Counted from the stretch's first letter, positions 11,341 through 24,289 are shown. The stretch: 60,000 nucleotides of DNA from Strigamia acuminata (GCA_949358305.1 OX442320.1:7892259-7952258), one strand, 5' to 3'. Program-made: numbers and translations. The notes: generated by a model not told the origin, from the letters alone.

Positions 11341-11847
11341 AAAATTAAAAATTAAACTACAAAAAAATACATAAAAATTATCATTTAAGAAAAAGCCAAC
11401 TAAAAAAAAAAAAGAGTAAAAATTGACGAAAAAAGCCAACAACCAATCACTTCCTCATGAAAAAATTTGAAGAGACAAACAAATGAAAAAAGAAAAAGAA
11501 AATCACTCATCACCCTTATCTCATATAAATCGACGAGAAGGGTTCAAATTATTCACCTTTTAGAAATATCAAAGACATTAGGATGTTTTTGGTCGTTTAA
11601 GACATGTGTCATGCTTTGGAGTTTTTATTTTGTAAAATGTATCATTATTATTATTATTATTTCTCATTTGTTTTGATTTTTTGATTTAAATTTTCTCTTT
11701 TTTATTATTTTTATTTTATTTGGAATTTTTTCTCTCCCTTTACACGGGGACGAGTGTTTTGTAAAAAATATTGATTTTTGCCAATGTGAAATTTGGTCTT
11801 CTGTAAATTGAAGAGCGAATGGCATTTTTATCTTCATTTATATATAC

Positions 11848-11880
<33 letters not shown>

Positions 11881-13858
11881 ATTATTATTATTATCATAAA
11901 CTTTGAATTTGTTTCTATATCCGAGTCAATTTTATTGTTTGTTTTAATTTGTATGTCGTTTTTTAATTATTATTATTATTATTAATTTTTTTTTGAGATG
12001 ACAGTAATAATAATAATAATATAATAATAATGAAATTCCTTCCTAATTATTCAAAGGAGAGGATTTTACCGCTAAAAAGTAGTGCATGTAGTCAATGTTA
12101 GTAGATTAATGGTAGTGTTTTTGGTAGTGAATCGAATAATAATATTCTATAATATGATGAACAAACAAAATAATATTAAACAGATGTAATTAATTAATTA
12201 ATTAATATAATATTGTTATATCCCGTCACCACTTTGCACTATTCTGCCAAACGTACCCTCCCATTGAAACCCCCGAGACCCCGAAAAAGTGAAAATCACT
12301 CAGAACTCGAAACCACAATCGTGTAAAACAAAAATATTAACAATTTATGGAAAATCTTTTTTTTTTTACCCCTTTTGATTTATTTCCTTCCCAATAATAA
12401 CCATATTTTATCAATGGAAGGTTGAAAACACAAAAATAAATAAATAACAGGTTCAGAAATAATTAAAAATGAAAAAAATAATGAATTTTCTTCTATAAAG
12501 ATATTTTTTTAAGTATTATTAAAATTGGGATGATAATAATGATAACAAGAAATTAGTTGTGAGTTTTTAAATTTGATAAGAATATTGAAAAATTTAAATT
12601 GAAAAAGGAAAAATTTTTTTTATTTATTTTTTAAATATGGACAAACGATGTAGATGAAAGAGATCAGATTTTTGTTTGTTTTGTTTTTAATTTATTCATT
12701 TTTTCCCTTTCACTCGTATACTATTCTCCATACCAAGAGGAATTCTCAGCTTTATCTTAATTATGATGGATGAAATTAAAAAACAAAAAACAAAAAAAGT
12801 AATAATAATAATAATAATAAATAATAATAATAATTTATATCACAAATTGTAGTTTGTATGTAAAATGTAGTAGATTTGAGCTGGATGAGTAGCAAGATTC
12901 TTTACGTTTTGTTGCCCGTTAAATGCCAGTATTTGAAAAATGGAAGAAAAAAAAATAACAAACCGCTTTTTACAACAAGTATCTCTATATTAATGTATTA
13001 TATTATACATACATATATATACATATATATATATTATATATACTATACTGCCTTGTCAAATCGTTTTCAAGCAAAACAAAACCGCCATTTTTGTCTCTGT
13101 TTTCTTTTTCTCGTTTTCCTTATTTATCTTTTTGTTTCTCTAATGTTTTTTATTTAACATTTTTTATTTTTGCTAACTCTGAAGGGCTTCTTCATTAAGT
13201 GTGTTCAAGATTTGTATAAAAAAATATTTAAAAGGAAAAAAACAGTAAAAATCAGGTTTAAGCAAGTTAGGTTAGTTTAGTTAATGGGCTCGAGAGAAAA
13301 TAGACAAGAGATTTGATTGGTTTCATTTTATGCAAATTTTTCCAGCTTCAGGGATGGAGATGTGCAGGAAAATGAAATTGGTTGTTTCTTTTAATTTTAA
13401 ATTTTTTGTTTAAATTTTTTAATTTTGTAATTGTTTTTTGTTTTTTTATATATATATAATTAATTGATTAATTAATTAATTAAGATGATAAATCATGTCG
13501 ATGAAATTGCAATAAGTCCAAATCTTGCACATCTCCTTGTCCAAGTAACTTTTTGTTTACTTTAATTTGTAAGCAATATTTGGCCTGCCTTGATCTAAGC
13601 AATTAAAGTAGTCTGTGATTAATTTTTGTTCTGTGCTATTGAGGCTACTATGAATTTTGGGATTTTTTGATAATTGAATTGGATTTTTCTACTTATCCAT
13701 TGTGATGATAAACACTGTTGGTATGTTCATGTGAAAGGAAGGTGAATATGATGCATTTATTCACTGTTTAATGTTTAAATTTTTCCTACTTAGTGTAGAG
13801 AGAGAGGAAAGAAATGACTAAGTCAGTGTTAAGTATACGAAAAAAATAATTAACAAAC

Positions 13859-13889
<31 letters not shown>

Positions 13890-16800
13890 AACGATTCTCC
13901 TAAGATCAAAACGTTAAGTAAGATAGGTTTATGTTGCATTTTATACAGTACAGTAGTAGGGTTTTAAAGTGGTGGTGGGTAAATGTTTTTAGTTATGGAG
14001 GTTTTCTTTTTCGTTTTGGTTTTCGTTTGTTTCTCTTTTTACATGAACATGCCTCAATTTTTAAATCTTCTTTTTTTTTTAATGTAATTTTTTTTTTCAT
14101 TCTTCACTCACTCGTCGTTCTGAAAGTTGTGATGATGGATGCTGTTGCTGGAATTTGTGAGATATATTAAAAATAATAATAATAAAATTAATAATTTTTT
14201 TTGAGCTGCTTGTTTAGGACAAAACTATTGTACATAGGCCTCTTGGTACTTTTTTGCCTACTGTAGCTTATTAATTAGTGTTTTAGCCGTTTGTAGTATG
14301 TAAAATCTTAACAAATGGTCATTTTGTGCCACTCAAGCAATATAATAAATATTAACAGAATTTTTTTACGAAAGTAAAAATTACATAACGAAATGACATA
14401 CGAATGAAATTTATAACCAATTAAGTAATTTTTTTTTATTTTTAATTTTTTAATTTTTTATTTTTTAATGTCCAAAAAATTTTCAAATTTTGACCGATTT
14501 TATTTTTTAATGTCTAAGGACAAAAAGGAAATGAATTATATCAACGAATATTAAGTATAAAGATAAAATAAATTCAGGGATTTTGATGATTATTATGTAG
14601 AGGGCAGCTACAGAATTGTATTAAACAAGTTTTATTTACAGTCAGAAATTAGATTAGAATAAAAAATGAGGTAAAATTGGCAGTGTGTCAAAATATTTTG
14701 TGAAGGCATGGCTGCTGTTAACTGATTTTTTTCTTTACTTGTTGTAAATATGGATTTAAACAGATAGTAGTTTATAAATACACAAATAATAAATTTAAGT
14801 CAAAAGTTGGTCACATTTCACACGGAAAGTAAAAAGGAAAAATACATAAAAATATTAGTTTTAGTATTCATCATCAGGGATTTAAAAAATAAAAGTATTT
14901 TTTTCTTTTTCATTTTTTCATTTCTTATTTTCAATTCTAATTTTCGATTTTCTAATTTCCTCATTTTTTTCTCCTTGCTTTTTCTTTCTATGATTTAAAG
15001 ATGGCGATTAAAATGAACGAATGCAAATAATTTTGCAGAAGGTGAATGAATTTGGAATGAGATGACGGTGTCCTCACATGTGACATGATATTTATGCACA
15101 AAAGAAGAGAGGGGCATGCAATACTATTACAAATTTACACAAATGTACATACTGCCTCCATTTTGCCCACCACATAAACACTTTGTTCCACTTTAATCGT
15201 GTTCTCTAACCCCTCCCATCTCATGTTGTTTGTTGATAAACTGTGGTTTGATGAGTAAAAAGTAATAATTAACAATAATAATAATAATAATAATAATAAT
15301 AATCTTGGTTAGTCGTTTGTAAATGTATAATCTTTTAACAAGTAGTCACTAGATTTTTTTTGCTTGATAATCAAGAAGTGAAAAAAAAAACAAGTTTTTT
15401 GTGTACACATCCCATTCTTAAAAACAATCTTCCACATTTCTCTATACTCACAAATTAATGAAAAAAATACAAATTGTGTAATATATAAATACTGTTGACA
15501 TTATGCACACTTTATAATAATTTTTGTTTGATTAATGTCTGATTATATGACTAGCCATCACGTAATAACAAAGCAAAAGAATCATGTAAATATATATACA
15601 TATATATATATATTTAAAACAAATGTGTAATAGTAATAATAATTATTATGGATTTAGATTGAAATTGAATATGTATACAACATTGAAATGATGGACTAAT
15701 CCGAAACAATTATTATTATTATTAATATTATTTAATTATTTAATTATTATTATTATTATTATTATTGCTGTTAATTAGTGAAACTTTAAAGGAAAAATCC
15801 TCTTTGAAAATGAAAGGAAGGATATTTTTCAGTGCTTGTAATGATTTTTTCTCAGTTTTATACGTTTTTGCTGTTGCAAAACATATGCTTGTGTCAATTT
15901 TTTGCCGCAGCTTTGGTTAGATTTTTGTACAGAAGTAGCTGAATCTGTAGAGGTTGTAAAATGGCTAAAAAAAAAAATATAAAAAAAATGATATTTAAAA
16001 AAAGAAAAAAAAATAACGATAATGAAGTCACCATATTGTTGAAAGGTGGCATTTTCCTGTAGTCGTAGCCAGGGATCAGTCTGTGAATTGACTACCTGGT
16101 CTCTAGTTAGTAACAACAAGTGGAAAAATAGTCATCTGAACAAAATGAACGTCTACGGTCAATGTATAATAAATTATTTATAAAGAAAAATGAAATAAAC
16201 TAATAATAATAATATTGAAAAACGGTTTTTAGCCTAACCAAAGCTATAAATGGCAATGAACTATTATAAACTACCCTTAATATAACTGTTTTTTCAAAAT
16301 GAGTCTATATTTTGAGCCTGGTTAACATCTTGTTATAACTTTTAACACTGGCCAATGTGACTTTTTAGTGTAATAAATAAATTAATAAGGCAAAAGAGAG
16401 CTTTTTTTTTTCTTTTTTAGTTTTTCTATTATTTTCTCCTCTTTGAGTTTGAAATTTGAGTGCTAGTGAAAATGGTCAGTTTGGCCAGTGTAATCTGGTT
16501 GATTCTTGTGCTCATTGTAAAGGTGTTCGTAAAATTGTTTTTTCTTTACATACTGATAAAAAACTGTACAGTACGTAGCTGTCAGAGAGAAACTAAAAGA
16601 AATTTTAAGTGAATTAATTAATTGATTGATTAATTAATTAATGATTGAAAAGAAAAAATGAAAACTAATTGTCGAACTTGATTCTTTCCACACACGAGTA
16701 TTAGACTCAAAAAAATGTGTAGTCAGTTTAAAAGAAAAACAAAGCAAAAACAAAAAAAACGTACTCTTTGGGCCTTATATAATAATAATAATATTTGAAT

Positions 16801-19156
16801 GGGATTTGCCAATGTTTCACGAGTTGCAGTTGTTTTTCATGTGTAAAATGGAGACCACAATTTATCAGATGATGAAAACAAATTACACATTGATGTTCGA
16901 TCGAACATTTGCTTTCATGAATATTTTCAATCTTAAGAATTAAAAAACACATTATAAATAAATAAATAAAATAAATAAAATTTGATTCGACTTTTGCGTG
17001 ATTTGAAAATATTCATGTTGCAAAAAGGTTGATCCCGCTCTAGACAATTGTAACTGAGACTGTGATGCAGGACTGGCTGTGGTAGTTACAATGTGTTGCC
17101 TCGTTGCTTGGAAATGGATGTTTGCGCAGATTTACATCGACGAATATGTCATTGAGTGCAGCACAATCCTTAGATCAGTTTGGTACAATCATTTACTATT
17201 ATATATACTTCATATCACAATAATTTCAGCTGATTCCTCTAGTTAGCAATACTGACAACAATGAAAAAACTTAAAAAGAAAGAAAGAAAGAATAATAAAT
17301 AAATAAACTGAATGGAAGAATGGATGCTTTATTTATAGCAATACTTAATAAGGGAGAAATGAAATTAAACATCAAATCTGGCGCTCTCATTTCCAAGCAA
17401 CGACGTGATATTACCAAAAAATACTTTTTAAGAAAAGATTTCTCTTTTTTAATTTTTCATTATTTTGTAATCACGCGCTTTTTGTCACTTTTTCTATTTT
17501 TGTTCCCAATTTTTGGTCTTCCTCATGTTGAGCCAGGCTTTGTATAACCGATCCATTGTAATTTTCTTTGTAAATGTATTACGCTGCTGATTTTGTTTTT
17601 AGTTTTATCATTTGTTTAAAGGAAAATTTTTTAAGTTGGCAGCTACACTCGTTGTTGTCTCTTCCTACGCCTGGACTCTTCGTGTTGGGCTGTCTACAGC
17701 CAAACGAATTTTTTCTTTAAAAAAAAAAATGTCGGGTTTTGTACTTTTAGCGAAGTCCAAATCGTGTGCTTTTCTTTTTCTTCTTAAGTTGATTCTTCCT
17801 TGCTAATCGTTTGCGCTTCTATACAAGTGATTGATTGATAATGACAGCTTTTCCTCAATAAGTTCCTGTTGTGTACCTTTTAAAGAAAACGGTGCATTTT
17901 AAATGAATTAATTAACGAATTTTTTTTATGTGTAATCAAGAAATACAATATTGTGTTGTTCTTTTTTCTGTATTGTTATAATTTATTTTTATTCCATGTA
18001 ATTTTTTTCTTTCTGCCATTTTCATATTTTAATGCTGGAATTTAAAGATAAAAGAAATAATGATAATAATTAATTGCAACTTTTTTTTATTGAAAAAGTT
18101 TTAATATACACTAGAATTTCATTAACTGCAATTCATTCTTCCATATACGTAGATTGTTTCCGCAGAATCTTTATGAAAATAGGGAGAAAGACGGAAACGG
18201 TATATTTGTCGTTGTATTTTTTTTAGAGTTTGCCCCGCACGAACTCGTGAAATTGCAATAGTTTTGCACGTTACGTTCTCATTAATTAACGAATAATGGA
18301 CCTGCGCTGAAATTTAGAAATTTAATAAAATGAAGAATTTAAAGAGGTTCAATTTAACAGCACCAGGTGGCTGTAAGGTTCAATTGGAATTTGGCGTAAC
18401 TTGTGGATTATTGCATTGGCAGCTCGGATTGAAAATGTTGCATTTTTCGTTTCTTTTTTCGTTTTTACGCTTTTATTTTATTTCATTTTATTTTATTTTA
18501 TTTTATTAAAAGAAAACAAAATGTGTTATATAGTTTTGTGCAACCTCAGGTTTTTTTCTTTTGTGTTTTTAATTTCTTAATTCTTAGAATGGAAAAAAAA
18601 AGTACATAGTCCAGTCGACGATTTTAGTAGGAAAAGTATCTGTCTGCCATTGTAAACAAAACAAAGTGGAATGGACAGTCGAAAGCCTGTTTCTAAAGCA
18701 ATAATATTATTATTATTATTATTAATGATAATAATTACTATTGAATAATAATGATAATAATAATAATCCTGATAATAATATTAATTAATTAATACTATTT
18801 GATTACTATACAAATCACCCCTCATTTTTTGATGTTGTGTGTCTCTGGCCTTGAGGTGTTCAATAATAATAATAATAATCAATAATCAATAATAATAATA
18901 AATGTGGAACAGGGTGAAAGTAATAATGTTTCTGTTATTACAATGGTGTGAATACATTATTTTTTAATAAGTGGAAGAACGGAACTACAGATGTTAGGGA
19001 ATGGGTGGCTCTAGTGGCCATCTAGCGGTGATAATTAAAAGGTTCGAGTTATACATTTAGAGTGTGCGAGAGCGAGAGACAGAGAGAAAGAAAAAGGGAA
19101 ATAGTAATAACTAATTAAAAGGCAAATAAAGGAATGTTCCACTTGTGAAGAATAAA
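11341..19156 (+). other. Probable long AU-rich 3' UTR of Rbp6 and downstream spacer
   Basis: Nearly 8 kb with no credible coding exon. It is dominated by poly-T/poly-A, (ATT)n (for example about 11850-11895, 15270-15302, 15705-15770, 18710-18780), (AAAT)n at 13858-13890, and TATATA near 13000-13045 and 15593-15613. Several AATAAA hexamers occur on the + strand, the last ones at 19125-19130 and 19151-19156. TGTAAATA sequences resembling Pumilio sites are present at 14743-14750 and 15585-15592. Long, AU-rich 3' UTRs are common in neural RNA-binding protein genes, but where this transcript really ends cannot be decided from sequence. Confidence 0.45.
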
Positions 19157-19256
19157 TTATGGGATTAAGTGAAGTGTTTCCCTCATTTTTGACAAATGAT
19201 ACCCCAACTGTTTGAATGGAATTTTTTCTTTTCTATTTTCGAAGACAACCCTTTAC

Positions 19257-19313
19257 CTGATGGTGCTTTGTAATGTGCTGGTTGAATTTCTGTTGAATAA
19301 ACAGTTATTGTAC
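19257..19313 (-). CDS. Possible small internal exon, unknown protein
   Basis: On the minus strand a 57-bp segment lies between an acceptor TTTTTTGTCAG and a consensus donor GTAAAG. It encodes TITVYSTEIQPAHYKAPS with phase 1 at both ends. The residues look protein-like, but I cannot assign a family and found no flanking exon that joins it with confidence. Chance is a real alternative. Confidence 0.25.
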
Positions 19314-19732
19314 CTGACAAAAAATAAAAATTTGAGCCCACGTCATCTTTCATCACTTTTAAACACGGCGCTATCGTCTTGCATGCAAAAACAAACTCAA
19401 TTACAGGTAAGTTTTCGCTTTTAATTCCGTACACGAAAATATTTATACACTGGACCGGCGCGAATCTAAAAAAAAATAAAGAAATTCTATCAACAAAAGT
19501 GCCACGAAGCGGAATAAACAATACGCAAACATTGCAAAACATCGGGGAATTCGTCTAATAGGTGAGTGATAATCCCTAGGAACTTGTTTACATTCTAGGC
19601 ATCGAAGAAACTCATCAATTAACGTGGCAGTCCAAGATTGACACAAGATAATTTTTGCTAGCTTCATCGATTATGCTACTAATTGTAAGAATGTGTAAAG
19701 TTAGTTTAAAATTAGGAAACAATCGATAGAAA

Positions 19733-19882
19733 TCATTTAGTCCGAAGAATCTGCTTACTCCATCGATCAACATTCGCCTCGTTTGATAAGAAATTACACA
19801 CACGATTTGTACATCTTGGATTTAAACAAAAAGCTTTCAACCGTACAACTTCATCGACTAACTTGACCAGCTGCTTCGGTTC
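19733..19882 (-). CDS. Possible terminal exon, unknown protein
   Basis: After a minus-strand acceptor TGTTGTTTACAG the frame EPKQLVKLVDEVVRLKAF continues through CLNPRC for 49 codons to a TGA. The amphipathic start and clustered cysteines read like protein, but the length is too short to place. It may be a remnant of a decayed gene, like others in this region. Confidence 0.25.
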   Translation of the reverse strand, partial: EPKQLVKLVDEVVRLKAFCLNPRCTNRVCNFLSNEANVDRWSKQILRTK

Positions 19883-20216
19883 CTGTAAACAACAAGTGTA
19901 AGGTTATAATGAATCGATATGGGAAGGGTACAGTATAATTACATTCTCTGAAATTGAACGTGGTGAACACCGAAAACCTCAGGGGGAATTGAGTTGGACC
20001 GATCGTTTAAGTATTCTTCCGAGTAAAGGGGATAAATAACTAAGACAAAATATTATAATACATATGAAATATATTTGAAATTTTCAACTCTTACTGGTTG
20101 GTTGCATAGCCTTGAGAAAGTTAAATTACGGAAATAGCTGGATCTGACGGTTGGATAACCTGATTATCTGTATTTGTGGTTTGTCAAGCTCGCAAACGGT
20201 GGCAGCACTCGACACT

Positions 20217-20484
20217 GCCTATCAAAAGAAATCTTGTGAGCGTTGTAGTTATAGTTTCAGATTATTGGCTTCAGATGGCAACATTGAGCGATAGTGAACC
20301 GGAAATGTAGTACTATCGTTAATTATCGGAAGCGCATCAAATTCAAACAACGATTTTCAACATGATAATCGTGTCAGAATTTAATTTTTAGACGACAAAA
20401 CCATCTGTTTCGTATTGGATTTTCACGAGAACTGTATAAGTTCGTACGAATAGATCGCGATGGAGATCTTTGTTTAGTGGTGAT
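20217..20484. repeat. First copy of a diverged ~270-300 bp direct duplication
   Basis: Starting GCCTATCAAAAGAAATCT, this segment matches the one at 21123 for over 110 bp with few changes. Similarity then continues with indels through the CATCAAATTCAAA and GATAATCGTGT blocks to about 20484. The two copies are 906 bp apart and flank a 21-bp repeat array. Confidence 0.8.
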
Positions 20485-20639
20485 TTGGTAATTTAGCTTT
20501 AGCGCGCAGTTATTTAATTATTTTTCTTTTCGTTTGTCTTATTGTTATTTCATTTTCACAGGCACACGAAGTTCAGCAACTTCAAATTGATGTATGGACT
20601 TAGTATTCGAGTATGGCTTAAAGAACCGATTCATCAAGG

Positions 20640-20945
20640 AAATTTCCTTGTTATATTGGAAATTTTTTTTGATATATCTTATTGGAACTGTATTTTGTTT
20701 TATTGGAAAATTCTTTTGTTTCGTTGGAAATTTATTTTGTTTTACTAGAAAATTATTTCGTTTAATTGGAAATTTCTTGTGTTTTATTGGAAGTTTATTT
20801 TATCTAGTTGGAATTTTATTTTGTTTTATTGGAATTTTATTTTCTTCTGTTGGAAATTTATTATATTTTGTTGGAAGTTTATTTTATTTTATTGGAAATG
20901 TATTTTGTTTTAGTAGTAATTTATTTTGGTTTATCATGTTACAAC
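20640..20945 (+). repeat. Degenerate 21-bp minisatellite
   Basis: About 14 diverged copies of a unit close to TTTTATTGGAAATTTATTTTG. Because 21 is a multiple of three, one frame reads as repeated FIGNLFC-like heptads and stays open for over 100 codons. The hydrophobic reading is a by-product of the repeat rather than evidence for a protein. Confidence 0.75.
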
Positions 20946-21122
20946 GTTTTCTAAATTTTATTTGGTAAAAATATTCTAAGTCCAAAAATTCATTTTCTAA
21001 ATTATGCTAGAAAATAAAGTATTCTCGTGTAGCATATTTTATTTCTTATAAAGCAATTATTTACGATTTGCTACCTTCATCGCCAATTTCATAAAAAAAA
21101 AGACAGCATCTTTTTAATATAC

Positions 21123-21430
21123 GCCTATCAAAAGAAATCTGGAGAGCGTTGTAGTTATAGTTTTAGATTATTGGCTTCAGATGGCAACATTGAGCGACAG
21201 TGAATCGGTAATGTCGTACTATCGTTAATTTTCGGCTCAAAATTAATCGTGGTAAAGCCAGGGTAAAGCTCATCAAATTCAAATAGCAACACGATTTTGA
21301 ACAAGATAATCGTGTGTTTTTTATTTTCTCTTCCTAACGACAGTTAAGTTTCGAGTTAAGATTTAGTTGTCGGATTTCGTGAGAACTTTATTAGTTCGTA
21401 GGAATAGTCCGAGATGGCGCCAGCGTATTG
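21123..21430. repeat. Second copy of the ~300 bp direct duplication
   Basis: This is the partner of the copy at 20217. The first 110 bp is well conserved (GCCTATCAAAAGAAATCT, then ATTGGCTTCAGATGGCAAC). The later part is diverged and includes an extra block around 21330-21365. It directly precedes the first exon of a probable spliced transcript. Confidence 0.8.
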
Positions 21431-21581
21431 TGCAATATCCAGTGTCCGATTCCAAACGAAGTTGTTTATTTGATTAGATTTATACTAATATCGTCGCGTG
21501 AAGAATAATCGAACTGATGGTAACAAATCTTTTTTTCATTCGAATTATTAATTGACAACGTAACTTTCTTTTTCATTTCAG

Positions 21582-22625
21582 TTTGGGTTTGAATGACGTC
21601 ATCAATAATCAAGCCGGAAATACCGCACGAGGTTTGAAAATTCAACGAAATGCCTCATCGTGTTTTCCCAATTTCGAAGAAAACGGCATTTCTCGAGGTT
21701 TTAATTTGATGAAATCTTCCTTTAATTATGCATAATTTAAATGAGATATGAAACCAGATGGAATGGAAGCGGATTAAGACACTACGGTAAGTAATGTTTT
21801 CTTTTGTCTTGAATTAGTTATTTAGGCCTTTTGTCACTACGTGGAATATGTGTGGCAGGAAGTTGTCACACTTCTCGAAGTTTCCATAGTTTTTGATTGG
21901 CTATGCAGATTAGCTCTTGATGGCAGTTCTACTTTGCATATTCTTTTTTTTAAAATTGTCTTCGAGCAGTTTTCGCCATTCGATGTTCCGGCTCGGTGGA
22001 GGTCGTAGACGCTTTGGATTTCCTATGGTAAGTAGATTGGTTATTTTAATTTTATTTCACACTTTCTGCTTTCATTTAATTGTATAGTTGTTTTATTTTC
22101 ACAATGCGTTGTTAATTTGAAAAGTTCAATAAGCTTTAATTAGTTTTCTATAGCGTGTGTTGTTTTTTTTATCGACGAAGAGGTTTATCGTAACTAGTTT
22201 CTGTCAACTGTTTGTTTTATATCTTAACCCTACATTTTATAGCTTAATACAATTAATGCAAATAGCGTGCGCATGTTTAATTCTTTGCGTTCATTTTATT
22301 TTTGACCTTTTCTTTTATTTTTATATGCTTTATGAATTGTTTTCACACTGCGCTGTTAATTACCGTCGTGTTCTAGTGGTTTTTATTTTTTGGCAGTTCT
22401 TGTAATTGTAATTGTAGAGGTTTATCATATTTCTATATTTAACTATCGACTTTATTTTTATACTGTTTATAAATTTTATAAATTACTAATTTGGTGTTTT
22501 GTTTTTTTAGGGTCAAATGTGAAGACTTCTTCGGTGCCAGTGAATTTCCAACGCTCGAAGAATTTTATTTGAATTTTTATTGTACTTTTTTGTATTTTTA
22601 AAGGTTAATAAAATTTATTTGTGTT
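21582..22625 (+). ncRNA. Probable spliced non-coding transcript (3' portion)
   Basis: Three exon-like segments with good borders line up on the + strand: 21582-21786 (acceptor TTTCATTTCAG, donor GTAAGT), 21970-22027 (acceptor TTCGAGCAG, donor GTAAGT), and 22511 to about 22625 (acceptor GTTTTTTTAG). The last carries AATAAA at 22607-22612 with a GT-rich element just after. No frame stays open through the exons; the longest ATG frame in the first is 17 codons. A long non-coding RNA, or the 3' UTR end of a gene whose coding part is not visible, would fit. Expression is not shown by sequence. Confidence 0.45.
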
Positions 22626-22866
22626 GTGTCTTTACAATTTTTATGTGGTTTCATTAAACTACATAAAAATTGTAATTACATAGTATACTTTTAATTAAAA
22701 TTTGTTGTCACTTTATTTAATAAACATTCAGATAACATGAAGAATCTGTATACCCCCACCCACCATCCCTTTTTATTCTAAGTCCAAACCTATAAAAATT
22801 TGGCATAGATTCGTCTTTTTGGACTTAGTAAATTTTTTGGAGAAATGACATAGCTCATAAAAAATA

Positions 22867-23110
22867 AACTTTATTAAAAATATATGCTTTACACAAAATA
22901 TTTACAAATTTTTCCTTAAAAGGAAAATATATGGCAAATGACAAGTTTAAGCGGGTTATAACGGACCATTTCAGGATTTGTCTCGGGTAACCATCCCCCT
23001 TGAGACTCCGCCGTTTTACCACACCTGGGACCCAGAGTGTGCCACGCTCTGGGCCCCCAAAATCATGTCCCACGATGTTTTCCCGACGTTGATGTTAGAA
23101 TTTATTTTTT
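22867..23110 (-). other. Possible 3' end of a minus-strand transcript
   Basis: AATAAA reads on the minus strand near 22870, and a GC-richer open segment (about 22980-23090) lies just upstream in that direction. It holds a near-perfect inverted repeat (CCCAGAG...CTCTGGG, 23031-23053). This would converge with the + strand transcript ending near 22625. I recognise no protein domain. Confidence 0.25.
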
Positions 23111-23133
23111 TTAACCTAAAGGGAATAAAAAAA

Positions 23134-23500
23134 ATTGCAAAAATAAAAATCCAAATACATAAAAATTGCAAAAATAAAAATCCAAATACATAAAAATAGC
23201 AAAAATAAAAATCCAAATACATAAAAATTGCAAAAATAAAAATCCAAATACATAAAAATTGCAAAAATAAAAATCCAAATCCAAATACATAAAAATTGCA
23301 AAAATAAAAATCCAAATACATAAAAATTGCAAAAATAAAAATCCAAATACATAAAAATTGCAAAAATAAAAATCCAAATACATAAAAATTGCAAAAATAA
23401 AAATCCAAATACATAAAAATTGCAAAAATAAAAATCCAAATACATAAAAATTGCAAAAATAAAAATCCAAATACATAAAAATTGCAAAAATAAAAATAAT
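23134..23500. repeat. 31-bp minisatellite, about 11-12 copies
   Basis: Tandem copies of a unit containing GCAAAAATAAAAATCCAAAT plus ACATAAAAATT, almost identical to each other. One copy has a 6-bp internal duplication (AAATCC repeated near 23276). The unit has no stop codon in any of the three minus-strand frames, so all three read open for over 120 codons as the same shifted FAIFMYLDFYFCNFYVFG pattern. Confidence 0.95.
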
Positions 23501-23561
23501 TATACAAAAAGAGTAATTAGTAAAATGTAGAAACACAAATTTTGGAACAAATATTGGAAAT

Positions 23562-23640
23562 TCGTGTCTACCGCTCGTTGAAATTGTTCGTGTCTATCGC
23601 TCGTTGAAATTGTTCGTGTCTACCGCTCGTTGAAATTCCT
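23562..23640. repeat. 26-bp tandem triplication
   Basis: Three copies of a unit beginning TTCGTGTCTACCGCTCGTTG, differing at one site (ACC versus ATC). It sits between the 31-bp and 24-bp arrays, making a cluster of unrelated minisatellites. Confidence 0.85.
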
Positions 23641-23754
23641 CTAGTCCTTCGGGAATTCGTTTAGTGTTTCTGAAATGCAAAATAACGAATAAAAAGTTAA
23701 ACTAAAGTAATAAATTACCGTGAAATGAGAATAAAGTTTTATTAAATTTTCAAA

Positions 23755-23990
23755 AAATATTAAATAAAACTAAGGAAAACTAATTAAATAAGTCTAAGGA
23801 AAATTAATGAAATAAGAATAAGGAAAATTAATGAAATAAGAATAAGGAAAAGTAATTACATAAGAATAAGGAAAAGTAATTACATAAGAATAAGGAAAAG
23901 TAATTACATAAGACTAACTGTAAGAAAAACTAAATAAGACTAACGAAAAGTAATTAAATAAGACTAAGGAGAATTAATTAAATATGCTCT
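23755..23990. repeat. Degenerate 24-bp minisatellite
   Basis: About nine copies of a unit near ATAAGGAAAAGTAATTACAT plus AAGA. Three central copies are identical and the outer ones are diverged. Confidence 0.8.
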
Positions 23991-24289
23991 CGCCTTAGCG
24001 ATATAAAACACTATCCAAAAATATAATTAACCGTACAAATAACTAAAATATAGAAGGGCAAAACGTCTAATAATTAATTCCATGAAACACGAATTAAAAA
24101 ACCACTAAATTAAAGCTAAAAAGGAAAATTTGAAATAAACTGACCTGAGAACGCCGTGCGCTTCGCCTCCAAGCCGGGATGAAAACTGAGAAAAATCTAA
24201 GCGGAAAAATAAAGATGCAAAATAGCAAACGCCTCGTAACCTCATCTGAATAACCAATCAAAATCAGAGAAAATTAAAGGAAAAATTCC

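Noticed and set aside
11467-17806. Several 60-96 codon open frames on the + and - strands
   Set aside because: They are AT-rich low-complexity frames in the probable 3' UTR and spacer, without splice context or recognisable motifs.
19733-19882. Thymidine-kinase-like C-terminal segment (EVVRLKAFC resembles VVKLTAVC)
   Set aside because: The similarity is only a few residues long, the expected following motifs are missing, and no upstream kinase exons were found on that strand.
20594-20968. 124-codon hydrophobic open frame (FIGNLFC-type repeats)
   Set aside because: It is the direct translation of a degenerate 21-bp repeat; no start context, signal or family similarity was seen.
23016-23536. 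Long minus-strand open frames rich in Phe/Tyr/Ile
   Set aside because: All three frames are open because the 31-bp unit lacks stop codons in that direction; minisatellite by-product.
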